DNA of 64,000 bases, taken from positions 27,584 to 91,583 of the forward strand of contig VRUI01000010.1 in the NCBI GenBank assembly GCA_019456225.1, in the 5' to 3' direction. Position 1 is the stretch's first letter. Every line of letters begins with the position of its first letter. This document shows positions 17,030 through 25,280 of the stretch, piece by piece. Under the pieces are notes generated by a model. That model ran no database searches. It was not told the DNA's origin and saw only the letters and a program-made list of their open reading frames with translations. Position numbers and translations under genes: made by a program. The stretch comes from Planctomycetota bacterium (GTDB taxonomy: Bacteria; Planctomycetota; Phycisphaerae; Sedimentisphaerales; Anaerohalosphaeraceae).

Positions 17030-17758
17030 ATGGCAATAAGAAATATAGTATTGATAGACGAAGATAAGTGTAACGGATGCGGCGATTGCGTCACTTCATG
17101 TGCAGAAGGCGCTATTGAGATCATCGACGGCAAGGCTAAACTTGTTAGCGAGATATATTGTGACGGACTGGGGGCATGTCTTGGATCGTGCCCCATGGAC
17201 GCCATCTCCATCGAAAAACGCGAATCCGCCGAGTTCGATGAAGCAGCGACCGAAGATCACCTGGAAAAGATGAAACAGAAGGAAACGGCCCAGCCGAAAT
17301 CACCATGTCAGTGTCCCGGCACTATGATGCAGAGTTTTAAAAGTGACGCAGGCGATGCATCTTCGGCCGGTGATGTTTCTTCGCAACTTGCCCAGTGGCC
17401 GCTTCAGCTTACGCTGCTTTCGCCGCAGACTCCGTATTTCAAGGGTGCCGATCTGATGCTGACAGCAGACTGCGTGCCGTTTGCTATGGGGGATTTCCAC
17501 AGTAAACTCCTCAAGGGCAAGGCAATAGCTATCGCCTGTCCCAAACTTGACAATATCGATCCATACATTGAAAAGGTCGCAGAGATCATAAAAGTTAACG
17601 ACCTGAAGTCGCTGACGGTTGTCCATATGATGGTGCCATGCTGCTCGGGAATGACCCATATCGCAAAACAGGCCATCGCATTAAGCGGTGTCGACATGAA
17701 ATTTGAAGATATTACCATTGATTTGCAGGGAAATATTTGTAATACTGAAACGCTTTAA
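17030..17758 (+). CDS. Ferredoxin-like 2x[4Fe-4S] protein, probable Hcp electron partner
   Basis: N-terminal dicluster ferredoxin domain with CNGCGDCVTSC (about residues 15-25) and CDGLGACLGSCP (about 44-55), then an acidic linker with CQCPG, then a C-terminal domain of unknown fold with CPKLDN and PCCSGM motifs. The same architecture is often found directly after hcp in anaerobes, which suggests a dedicated Hcp reductase component; this is contextual knowledge, not shown here. ATG 17030 has GAGG 7 bases upstream; upstream in-frame starts lack ribosome binding sites. Length 242 residues. Confidence 0.85.
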   Translation: MAIRNIVLIDEDKCNGCGDCVTSCAEGAIEIIDGKAKLVSEIYCDGLGACLGSCPMDAISIEKRESAEFDEAATEDHLEKMKQKETAQPKSPCQCPGTMMQSFKSDAGDASSAGDVSSQLAQWPLQLTLLSPQTPYFKGADLMLTADCVPFAMGDFHSKLLKGKAIAIACPKLDNIDPYIEKVAEIIKVNDLKSLTVVHMMVPCCSGMTHIAKQAIALSGVDMKFEDITIDLQGNICNTETL

Positions 17759-17784
17759 ACTGCAAATGAAAGGTTCGGGCATAA

Positions 17785-18840
17785 ATGGATTACCTAATTA
17801 AGATTGTAAGTGAGTTTTGGGTGACGCTTACTGTTATGTCGCCGTATCTTTTGTTTGGTTTTTTCGTTGCCGGCATAATGTCGGTTTTCATTTCTCCCAA
17901 ACTCATAGAAACTCATCTTGGCGGCCGCGGCATATGGCCCGTCGTCAAGGCCTCGCTTTTTGGTGTTCCTTTACCTTTGTGTTCCTGCGGCGTTATACCG
18001 GTTACGGTTTCGCTGCGAAAGCACGGGGCCAGCAGGGGGGCGTCAATATCATTTCTACTGTCCACCCCTCAGACCGGCATCGACAGTATGTTCGTTACTT
18101 ACGGAATGTTGGGCCCGGTCTTTGCGATCTTTCGCCCGATGATAGCTTTTGTGACGGGAATTGTCGGCGGCGTTGCAGTCGAGACACTGGCGCATACGCC
18201 TCGTCAAGCAGACGCTCAGCCGCAAGAAGAAGATGCTAAAACATCTGAGGATGAGTGTCAGGATCCCTGTTGCAAAAAGGCGCAGGAAGGTAAAATCGTC
18301 AGACTGCTAAAATACGGTTTTCTCACACTGCCGAAAGATATCGGATCGGCCATGCTCGGCGGGCTTATTATCGCCGCACTTATCGGCGTTTTCATACCGG
18401 GAGATTATATCCTGGAAGGCGTAGAAACCCTCGGTACCTTTGGAACTATGCTTGTGATGATGGCACTGGGAATTCCCGTCTATGTTTGTGCGACTGCTTC
18501 GGTCCCGCTAGCGGCCGTCATGATCGCAAAGGGGATATGTCCGGGCGCCGTACTGGTATTTCTGATGACAGGCCCGGCAACCAACGCCGCAGCCTTTGCT
18601 ACCATCTGGAAGGTCATGGGATCCAGGACCGCAATAATTTACATTTTTACGGTCATAGGCTGTGCACTGGGTTCCGGCCTCCTCCTTGAATTATTATTTT
18701 CAACGTTTGCCGTTCAATCCGAACACATCCACAAAATGGACCCGTCCCTTGTGGGCCACATCTCAGCGGTTCTGCTGTTGGTGCTTCTCATTAATGGCAT
18801 ATACGCAAAAAGCATAAAAAAACAGGAATCAGATAATTAA
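17785..18840 (+). CDS. SO_0444-type metal efflux permease (DUF318/ArsP-like)
   Basis: Inner-membrane permease with about eight to ten helices. Family motifs: VPLPLCSCGVIPV near residues 62-74, STPQTGIDS near 93-101, and TGPATNAAAFAT near 259-270. The cytoplasmic loop between halves holds a Cys-rich segment (ECQDPCCKK, about residues 156-164), expected to bind soft metals. SO_0444-like proteins are annotated as Cu/Zn efflux transporters; the exact substrate here is unknown. It starts 27 bases after the Hcp partner gene and shares orientation, so may be co-regulated with the stress cluster. Confidence 0.85.
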   Translation: MDYLIKIVSEFWVTLTVMSPYLLFGFFVAGIMSVFISPKLIETHLGGRGIWPVVKASLFGVPLPLCSCGVIPVTVSLRKHGASRGASISFLLSTPQTGIDSMFVTYGMLGPVFAIFRPMIAFVTGIVGGVAVETLAHTPRQADAQPQEEDAKTSEDECQDPCCKKAQEGKIVRLLKYGFLTLPKDIGSAMLGGLIIAALIGVFIPGDYILEGVETLGTFGTMLVMMALGIPVYVCATASVPLAAVMIAKGICPGAVLVFLMTGPATNAAAFATIWKVMGSRTAIIYIFTVIGCALGSGLLLELLFSTFAVQSEHIHKMDPSLVGHISAVLLLVLLINGIYAKSIKKQESDN

Positions 18841-18850
18841 ATACCGACAG

Positions 18851-19627
18851 CTAATTGCTAATCGGCAATGACACAAAGAATTCAGTTCCCTCGTCCGGAG
18901 TCGATTCGAGCCGTATTGTTCCGTTGTGCCTGGCAAGGATCCTATTAATGATTGTAAGCCCAAGCCCTTCTCCCCCGACAGTGTCGTTAGGGTCGAGGCG
19001 GTGATAAACTTCGAAAATCCTTTTTTGTTGGTTCTTGTGGATCCCGATCCCATTGTCTTTTACGCAGTAGTGGTTTTGTCCGTATTCGCGGTGGCCGGAA
19101 ATATGGATATGACCCTTGCGTTTCGGGTCGAGATATTTAATGGCGTTGTCAATAAGATTTGAAAACAGCTGGTCGATCTGGGTGGAGTCTCCATGGCAGG
19201 GGGGCAAGTCGCTTTGGATGGTTATGGATGCGCCTAGTTCCTTGGTCTTGTAAGAGACGTTTGCGATTATATTTTCGATGATCTTGTGCATGTCAAGATT
19301 TTCCATTTTGACCTCGACAGTTCCGACCCGCGAGACCTCCAGAAGACCATTTATGAGGGTTTTCATTTTCTTTGTGCCCTCGGTAATAAACATCAGGTCC
19401 TCCGGTATGGTTTCTTGAAGCAGGTCTAAAACTTCCTTTTTGACATCTTCACTGATCTTTTCATTAGCCAGAAGTTTTCTCAGTTGTTTGCAGTTGTTTG
19501 TAAGGCTGCCGCTAAAACCGTCGATGTTGACCAGCGGGCTCCTGAGGTCGTGTGAAGATATATAGACGATACTCTGTAGTTCTTCGATCATTTTATGCAA
19601 CTGCATAATTTTTTCCGCCTGTTCCAT
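18851..19627 (-). CDS. Sensor-less histidine kinase
   Basis: A 258-residue cytoplasmic histidine kinase that starts almost directly at the dimerisation domain. The phospho-acceptor is His26 (SSHDLRSP). N box NLIDNAIKY (about 160), G1 DNGIGI (about 195), F box and G2 GEGLGLTI (about 222) are all present, so it should be active. There is no PAS, GAF or membrane region, and no response regulator is adjacent; two Rcp1-type regulators lie 10 kb away at 29494. It is encoded against the flanking genes and convergent with the permease. Confidence 0.9.
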   Translation of the reverse strand: MEQAEKIMQLHKMIEELQSIVYISSHDLRSPLVNIDGFSGSLTNNCKQLRKLLANEKISEDVKKEVLDLLQETIPEDLMFITEGTKKMKTLINGLLEVSRVGTVEVKMENLDMHKIIENIIANVSYKTKELGASITIQSDLPPCHGDSTQIDQLFSNLIDNAIKYLDPKRKGHIHISGHREYGQNHYCVKDNGIGIHKNQQKRIFEVYHRLDPNDTVGGEGLGLTIINRILARHNGTIRLESTPDEGTEFFVSLPISN

Positions 19628-19989
19628 TGCAATTTTTTCCTTCCATCTGACAACTTATATTTTGCTGTAGATTTTCCTGCCCGGCATCAAACCTCTCACT
19701 TGCGGACTCATTGCAGGTTTCCATTTAATAATTCGTAATCTTATTGTTTCCGGCGAGTTCTGTCAAAAGATATATATCTATTTATACGATTATTTGCCAA
19801 AACCTTCTACCCTGCGGTAAAATATTGTCAGGCCGTGGGAATTGGTGAAAAAATCTCAATAAAAAAGAACTCCAGCGAGACTTTAGGCTTTTAAATGAAA
19901 CAAGCTTGGAATATAATCCCAAATGAAAGCAATAATAGCAATTAGTAAATAGCTATTCGGGATAAAATCTGATTAAAGGGCAACCGATT
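19628..19989. other. Divergent intergenic region before tdh
   Basis: A 362-base stretch between the leftward kinase and rightward tdh. I see no gene. It contains AT-rich sequence and an imperfect 7-base repeat (AGCAATAATAGCAATTAGTAAATAGC, 19929-19956 in parts). It must hold promoters for both flanking genes, but no convincing -35/-10 pair stands out. Confidence 0.5.
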
Positions 19990-21015
19990 ATGAAAGCATT
20001 AGTTAAACAGCAAGCCGGGGAAGGTTTATGGCTTAAGGATGTTTCTACGCCTGAAATTGGCATTAATGACGTCCTGATCAAGGTCGAAAAGACCTCGATT
20101 TGCGGTACGGATGTTCATATCTATAACTGGGATAAATGGGCACAGAAAACGATAAATCCGCCGTTGGTGATAGGGCATGAATTTGTCGGACATATCGTTG
20201 AGATGGGCGGCAATGTTCAGGATTTCAAGATCGGTGACAGGGTAAGCGCAGAGGGCCACGTCGTTTGCGGTCACTGTCGAAATTGCCTTGCCGGTCGCCG
20301 TCACCTCTGCAATTCCCCCAGCGGTATCGGTGTAAATCGTGACGGTGCTTTTGCCGAATTCATCTCTGTTCCTGTCACGAATACCTGGTATTGTGATGAG
20401 TCGATCTCCTCGGATGTGATCAGCTGCTTCGATCCGCTTGGCAATGCCGTTCACACCGTACTTACGTATAATCTTGTCGGCGAGGACATTCTTATTACCG
20501 GAGCCGGGCCGATCGGCTGTATGGCTGTCGCTGTCGCAAAGCAGGTTGGCGCAAGGCATATTGTCGTTACCGACATAAACCCTGACCGTCTGGAGCTGGC
20601 GAAAAAAATGGGAGCGACTCTGACTGTCGATGCCAGGACCGAAACCATCGCCGATGCCCAGAATAAGCTTGATATGAAAGAGGGTTTCGATGTCGGGATG
20701 GAAATGTCCGGAAGCCCGCTGGCCCTTAAAGATATGATCGCCAACATGGCCCACGGCGGTAAGATCGCATTGCTTGGTATTTTGCCCCCGACCGAGATCG
20801 ACTGGGATTTCGTCGTTTTCAACGGTTTGACCATCAAGGGCATTTATGGCCGTTTGATGTATGAAACGTGGTATAAGGTGACTACGCTTATCCAGGGAGG
20901 TCTGGATATTTCGCCGTTGATAACACACAGATATCACTATACAGATTTCGAAAAGGGATTCGAGGTGATGCGTTCAGGCAGTGCGTGTAAGGTCATTTTA
21001 GACTGGTCTAAATAA
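19990..21015 (+). CDS. tdh: L-threonine 3-dehydrogenase
   Basis: Zn-dependent medium-chain dehydrogenase that oxidises L-threonine to 2-amino-3-ketobutyrate with NAD+. Catalytic Zn ligand Cys38 ([13 protein letters not shown]), GHEFVG (about 61-66), and the structural Zn cysteines ([15 protein letters not shown], about 92-106) are intact. The NAD-binding GAGPIGCMA is near residue 171. Length 341 residues is exact for Tdh. It is followed 14 bases later by kbl, giving the complete two-step pathway to glycine and acetyl-CoA. Confidence 0.96.
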   Translation: MKALVKQQAGEGLWLKDVSTPEIGINDVLIKVEKTSICGTDVHIYNWDKWAQKTINPPLVIGHEFVGHIVEMGGNVQDFKIGDRVSAEGHVVCGHCRNCLAGRRHLCNSPSGIGVNRDGAFAEFISVPVTNTWYCDESISSDVISCFDPLGNAVHTVLTYNLVGEDILITGAGPIGCMAVAVAKQVGARHIVVTDINPDRLELAKKMGATLTVDARTETIADAQNKLDMKEGFDVGMEMSGSPLALKDMIANMAHGGKIALLGILPPTEIDWDFVVFNGLTIKGIYGRLMYETWYKVTTLIQGGLDISPLITHRYHYTDFEKGFEVMRSGSACKVILDWSK

Positions 21016-21029
21016 GGGGGAAATAAAAA

Positions 21030-22217
21030 ATGTTTGGAAAAATAAAACAACATTTATCAAATGAACTAGAGCAAATCCGCCAGGCAGGTTTATTCAAAGG
21101 CGAGCGGATAATCACCAGTCCTCAAAACAATCGCATAGAGGTCGATACCGGTCAATCCGTGTTGAATTTCTGTGCAAATAATTATCTTGGCCTATCCGAC
21201 CACCCGGACGTCGTCGCCGCGGCAAAGGCCAGTTACGATAAATGGGGTTTTGGTCTTTCTTCGGTTCGCTTTATCTGCGGAACCCAGCAGATCCACAAGC
21301 AGCTCGAACAGAAGGTGGCGGACTTTCTAGGCACAGAGGACACGATACTCTACAGCTCATGCTTTGACGCTAACGGCGGGCTTTTCGAGACGCTGCTTGG
21401 GCCCGACGATGCGATCATCAGCGACTCTCTGAACCATGCCAGCATTATCGATGGAATCCGCCTGTGCAAAGCGGGGCGCTACCGCTTTAAAAACAGCGAC
21501 ATGGGGGACCTTGAAGATAAGCTCAAAGAAGCCGCCGGCGCCCGCTTCCGCATGATCGCTACAGACGGCGTTTTTTCGATGGACGGTTACGTCGCAAAGC
21601 TCGACCAAATATGCGATCTTGCCGACAAGTATGACGCGATGGTCATGATCGACGACTGCCATTCGACCGGCGTTATCGGAAAGACCGGCCGCGGCACTCC
21701 GGAATATCGCGGCGTGATCGGCCGAGTTGATATTATTACAGGTACGTTCGGCAAGGCCCTCGGCGGGGCGAGCGGCGGTTTTACAACCGGCCGAAAAGAG
21801 ATCGTCGATATACTTCGCCAACGCAGCCGCCCATATCTGTTTTCCAACTCTCTTGCCCCGGCGATAGTATGTGCCTCTTTGAAGGCATTGGACATGCTCA
21901 GTTCTTCGTCGGATTTAGTGGACAGACTCGCCGATAATACAAAATATTTTAGAAGTAAAATACAGGCCACCGGCCTTGAAGTCCTCGAAGGCGACCATCC
22001 GATCACCCCGGTAATGCTCGGTGATGCGGTATTGGCCCAGAAAATGGCCGCCCGCCTTCTGGAAGAGGGCATCTACGTTGTAGGGTTTTTCTACCCGGTA
22101 GTCCCCAAGGGGCAGGCAAGGATCAGAACACAAATTTCCGCCGCCCACACCAGGGAGGACCTGGATTACGCAATAGAAAAGTTCAAACTCGTAGGCAAGG
22201 AATTGGGTATTGTGTAA
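21030..22217 (+). CDS. kbl: Glycine C-acetyltransferase (2-amino-3-ketobutyrate CoA ligase)
   Basis: PLP-dependent alpha-oxoamine synthase that cleaves 2-amino-3-ketobutyrate with CoA to glycine and acetyl-CoA. The PLP lysine lies in [12 protein letters not shown] (about residue 243). [25 protein letters not shown] and the C-terminal [11 protein letters not shown] are family-typical. Length 395 residues is standard. AGGGGG precedes the ATG by 9 bases. It follows tdh in a two-gene operon. Confidence 0.96.
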   Translation: MFGKIKQHLSNELEQIRQAGLFKGERIITSPQNNRIEVDTGQSVLNFCANNYLGLSDHPDVVAAAKASYDKWGFGLSSVRFICGTQQIHKQLEQKVADFLGTEDTILYSSCFDANGGLFETLLGPDDAIISDSLNHASIIDGIRLCKAGRYRFKNSDMGDLEDKLKEAAGARFRMIATDGVFSMDGYVAKLDQICDLADKYDAMVMIDDCHSTGVIGKTGRGTPEYRGVIGRVDIITGTFGKALGGASGGFTTGRKEIVDILRQRSRPYLFSNSLAPAIVCASLKALDMLSSSSDLVDRLADNTKYFRSKIQATGLEVLEGDHPITPVMLGDAVLAQKMAARLLEEGIYVVGFFYPVVPKGQARIRTQISAAHTREDLDYAIEKFKLVGKELGIV

Positions 22218-22232
22218 TTTGTTCATCATGGA

Positions 22233-22330
22233 AACAATAGCCCTAAGCGCCAGCGCCGGGCTGGGTAACGATTATGAATGCCATCCGAAATCGTAATATA
22301 GCATGTCGCTTGCGCTCCACGCTGTTGTTT
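22233..22330. repeat. 98-base dispersed hairpin element, copy A
   Basis: About 75 percent identical to 41101-41198. Its ends are inverted repeats (AAACAATAGCC against GGCnCTGTTGTTT in complement form), and it contains internal blocks AGCCCTAAGCGCC...GGGCT and AGCATGTCGCTT.CGCTCCACGC that are conserved in the other copy. Terminal pairing is AACAA/TTGTT here and AACAG/CTGTT in copy B, a compensatory change. Confidence 0.8.
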
Positions 22331-22336
22331 CCACCT

Positions 22337-22624
22337 TCAGATCACCATATCAATGTATAGCCCCAGCGGCATTGGTTCCAGGAATGTGTACAGACCCAGT
22401 CTGCGGCGTACTTTTGATTTTGTGTTTGCCCATCTTCGTTTTACCTTGGCTGAAAATGGCGGCGACTTCTGTTTTTGCTGCTGGGATTTGTTCGATCTGG
22501 TTCGGGTTTCTTTGTGCGCAGGACGGCTGTCCGGCAGATCGTTTTCGTATGCCTTTATTATGTTTGCAGGACTTCGCTTTACCAGGTAGCGAGGCGCCGG
22601 CAGCATTTTGATCGGTTGCGTCAT
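22337..22624 (-). CDS. Possible small basic protein downstream of the DUF2617 gene
   Basis: A 95-residue open frame, 24 bases downstream of the DUF2617 gene on the same strand. It is strongly basic in the middle (KRRWANTKSKVRRRLG) and has a hydrophobic C-terminus. I recognise no family and see no ribosome binding site before the ATG. Its position and orientation favour it over the rightward frames in the same DNA, but it may be a chance frame. Confidence 0.35.
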   Translation of the reverse strand: MTQPIKMLPAPRYLVKRSPANIIKAYENDLPDSRPAHKETRTRSNKSQQQKQKSPPFSAKVKRRWANTKSKVRRRLGLYTFLEPMPLGLYIDMVI

Positions 22625-22648
22625 TTTGTTGGGCCGTTACAGTTTCAG

Positions 22649-23197
22649 TTAGCCGATTTCGCTCAGGTCTACCGTTGTGCTGGTAGTGATCAACCCATCG
22701 AGTCCGGGCCGGCTGTGCTGGGTCTGGATTTTTAACTCATCATCGCTGCTGTAACTTTCAATAAACGTAAATGCCGGACCAGTATCTGTCGATAGTCCCG
22801 GGAAGTTTATTAGCTTTGACTTTTTGCCGCAGCGTTGTTTTAGCTCCTCATGCTGTTTTTTCAGGCAGGCTGATCTATTAATATCGAATTGGCAGTGATA
22901 TTTCAGGTTGTTGCCGAATATATGTGTATGTCTCTTTTCGCATGGAAGCTGGAATTTCGCTAAAAGCGCCCCAGCCGGCAGAGGTTGCCCCGGCCTCGCG
23001 ATCAATTCGGTGATGTGGATAGATTCGACACTTATTGTCAGCACATGGCAGTGGTTAGTCACCCAAACAGTAACGTTGAATCTTTTCGTACTAAAGTCAA
23101 ACTCACGGTAAATCTTAAACAGTTCCGGGTGGACAGGCCGCTGGTACAGCGTAAACGACAGCGGCACAGATGATATGTTTCTGCGTGATATTTTCAA
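22649..23197 (-). CDS. DUF2617 family protein
   Basis: A 182-residue cytosolic protein resembling DUF2617: SFTLYQRPVHPELFKIYREFDF near residues 14-35, then VTVWVTNHCHVLTISVESIHITELIA and LPCEKRHTHIFGNNLKYHCQFD. The family is found mainly in planctomycetes and actinobacteria; its function is unknown. The start is TTG at 23197, with AGGGA 8 bases upstream on the minus strand; a GTG ten codons later is an alternative. It is divergent from nothing and convergent with kbl. Confidence 0.7.
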   Translation of the reverse strand: MKISRRNISSVPLSFTLYQRPVHPELFKIYREFDFSTKRFNVTVWVTNHCHVLTISVESIHITELIARPGQPLPAGALLAKFQLPCEKRHTHIFGNNLKYHCQFDINRSACLKKQHEELKQRCGKKSKLINFPGLSTDTGPAFTFIESYSSDDELKIQTQHSRPGLDGLITTSTTVDLSEIG

Positions 23198-23339
23198 TGG
23201 CAGCTTCCCTGTAATTAATCGAATAATTATGCGTAGGGAAAATAATAAGCAACAAGCGTGCCAGAAGCATTTTTATGTGCAGAAGTGTGTTTATTAGCAG
23301 TTAAGGCCGATTGTTTGTATGTTTCGTACTACCGAAAGG

Positions 23340-23368
23340 AACTTTTCTCCGCCCAACCCGGAAAAGTT
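23340..23368 (-). terminator. Hairpin downstream of the Gfo/Idh gene
   Basis: AACTTTTC (23340-23347) pairs with GAAAAGTT (23361-23368) around a GC-rich loop, 17 bases after the leftward oxidoreductase stop. A strong T run is missing on the minus strand. Confidence 0.5.
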
Positions 23369-23384
23369 TTCCTGTTTTGCCTGT

Positions 23385-24800
23385 TCACAGAAGTCGCTGC
23401 AGACCCCACTCTGGTACGTATTTTTCGCGGATGATGGGGTCTAACTCCGGCATTCCTTTTACTTTCATATTTTTGGCGTCCCAGTAGATTCGTTTTCCTG
23501 CACGAATAGCAAGATTGCCGAGCAGGACGAATTCGGTTAATTTTGCTGCGTATTTGAAATTACTGACAGTCGTCCCGCCGTTTTTGCATGCGTCGAGCCA
23601 GTTGCGGTGGTGGCCCTTGGAACGCGGCAGTGTTTTGGCGGGCTGCTTGTATGCTTTCATCTTCACTTCCGGAATGATCCGCGGAGATGCGCTCCAGCCG
23701 CCGCCTAATATCTTGCCCTTATCGCCGATGACAAGCACGCCATTGCCGCCCATTCTGCGTTTTTCTTCAAGATCTTCCAGACGATCCGGCATGAGTTTTC
23801 CGTCATACCAGGAAAATTTCACACCCGACCATTTGCCGGTTTTCTCGAACATCCATGTCACTTTGTTATTATCCGAAGTCGTTTCGCCGTCCAGATTTTC
23901 AGTTTTGCCCTCGATCCAGGTCGGCTGTCCGGGGTTTAGGTGTGTCCAGGCCGAATCAAAGTGATGGATCGACATATCCCCCACGATCCCGCTGCCGAAC
24001 GCCCACCAGTTGCGCCATGTATAAGGGGCGTACTCAATGCTGTAAGGACGCATGCCTCGCGGACCTACCCACATTTTCCAGTCCATACCCTTTGGTATTT
24101 CCATCTTTTCAGCCGGGCGTCCCTTATGACGAATATGTGCCTTTGCGCCGCTCCAGGCCTGAACTTCCTTAACGGTCCCGACAGCCCCGTCGGCCAGCCA
24201 TTCACGCATGGTCGGGTGCCCGCCGGAAGAGCGACCCTGGTTACCCATCTGCGTAGCGACTTTGGTTTCGGCGGCGACTTTAGCAACCTGGCGAACTTCC
24301 CAGATATTGTGAGCGAGCGGTTTTTCGCAATAGACGTGCTTTCTATGTTTCATCGCCATTATCGAGACATAAGCATGCCAGTGATCCGGGGTGGCACACA
24401 AAACAGCGTCGATGTTCTTTTCTTTATCAAACAGCACACGGAAGTCATTGTAGTCATTGCATACGAATTTCGGATTTGCGGCCTGGTAATGTGTTTCGAT
24501 CAATTTTTTCACCGGCCCTCGCCCGCTGAAGCCTCTATAGTAAAACCGCTTGTAATCAGCAGATTCCGTCGGGTCGGCGATGGCAACGATTTGTACGTCT
24601 TTTTGCCGCATAAGCCCACGGATGTTTTTGCGGCCCTGTCCGCCGCACCCGATGACAGCAATATTCAGTCTCTCACTGGGTGTAACATTCCCCTTGCCGC
24701 CAAGAACATGACGCGGAACGATAGTAAACGCTGCCGCTGCGCCGGCGGTACTGGTAATAAATTGACGTCGCGAAAGTTTCCTGTTAGTACGAATTGCCAT
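23385..24800 (-). CDS. Tat-exported Gfo/Idh/MocA family oxidoreductase
   Basis: NAD(P)-dependent sugar-type oxidoreductase of a planctomycete-expanded group. A twin-arginine signal (SRRQFITSTAGAAAAF, residues 10-25) precedes the Rossmann domain with GCGGQGRKN (about 51-59). EKPLAHN (about 149-155) carries the family lysine. C-terminal features GDMSIHHFD and GNLAIRAGKRIYWDA are typical of the group, which acts on sugars or glycan breakdown products outside the cytoplasm. Length 471 residues. The substrate is unknown. It lies 46 bases downstream of a small L7/L12-like gene on the same strand. Confidence 0.9.
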   Translation of the reverse strand: MAIRTNRKLSRRQFITSTAGAAAAFTIVPRHVLGGKGNVTPSERLNIAVIGCGGQGRKNIRGLMRQKDVQIVAIADPTESADYKRFYYRGFSGRGPVKKLIETHYQAANPKFVCNDYNDFRVLFDKEKNIDAVLCATPDHWHAYVSIMAMKHRKHVYCEKPLAHNIWEVRQVAKVAAETKVATQMGNQGRSSGGHPTMREWLADGAVGTVKEVQAWSGAKAHIRHKGRPAEKMEIPKGMDWKMWVGPRGMRPYSIEYAPYTWRNWWAFGSGIVGDMSIHHFDSAWTHLNPGQPTWIEGKTENLDGETTSDNNKVTWMFEKTGKWSGVKFSWYDGKLMPDRLEDLEEKRRMGGNGVLVIGDKGKILGGGWSASPRIIPEVKMKAYKQPAKTLPRSKGHHRNWLDACKNGGTTVSNFKYAAKLTEFVLLGNLAIRAGKRIYWDAKNMKVKGMPELDPIIREKYVPEWGLQRLL

Positions 24801-24846
24801 GATCTTATTCCTTATATTGATAGTAAGTGAATTATCTTATTTGCTT

Positions 24847-25062
24847 TTATAACTGTTCAACGATATCCTTAGCCTCGCGTAAACCGCAATTGTATGCTTT
24901 TCTGGCGGCGCTAATAGCCGCAATTTTTTTGCCTGATTCGACAAGTTCTTTAAGTTCGGCTTTAATGGCATCGTCGTCCAGACTTTGCAGGTCGGTATTA
25001 TTATCTTCGCTCCGTGTGTTATTTCCTTGCAGAATACCCAGTAGGGATTTTATAAAACCCAT
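24847..25062 (-). CDS. Small protein with ribosomal L7/L12 C-terminal-like domain
   Basis: A 71-residue protein. Its C-terminal half (KKIAAISAARKAYNCGLREAKDIVEQL in pieces) follows the L7/L12 C-terminal pattern K-x-A-x-I-K-x-x-R-x-x-x-x-L-G-L-K-E-A-K-x-x-V-E. The N-terminus (MGFIKSLLGILQG) is hydrophobic, perhaps a membrane anchor. Such orphan domains occur in many bacteria with no known role. AAGGAG precedes the ATG on the minus strand. It is transcribed toward the Gfo/Idh gene. Confidence 0.7.
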   Translation of the reverse strand: MGFIKSLLGILQGNNTRSEDNNTDLQSLDDDAIKAELKELVESGKKIAAISAARKAYNCGLREAKDIVEQL

Positions 25063-25194
25063 AATTAATACTCCTTGTTAATTTTTTTGATGTAACCTGA
25101 TATTATCTATTTAGACGCCTGAGAAACATAGTTTATTCATCCCTATATCAATAATTCTATTAAAATCATCTTGAACTGTCAAAGAGTTTTAGTT

Positions 25195-25243
25195 TTCGGA
25201 TGTTGTCTCTGATGCAGCCCATTCATCCGAAGACAGTTTTTTT
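25195..25243. terminator. Hairpin with T run in a divergent intergenic region
   Basis: TTCGGATG (25195-25202) pairs with CATCCGAA (25224-25231), followed by a seven-T run at 25237-25243, about 40 bases before the start of the Sua5 fusion gene. Because it lies upstream of a start rather than after a gene, it may act as a leader attenuator. Confidence 0.4.
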
Positions 25244-25280
25244 GGTGACAAATTGAAGTTTTTTGTGTAGTCTTCTGGTT

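Noticed and set aside
23940..24830. A 296-codon rightward frame
   Set aside because: Antisense to the Gfo/Idh oxidoreductase, whose motifs are all intact on the other strand.
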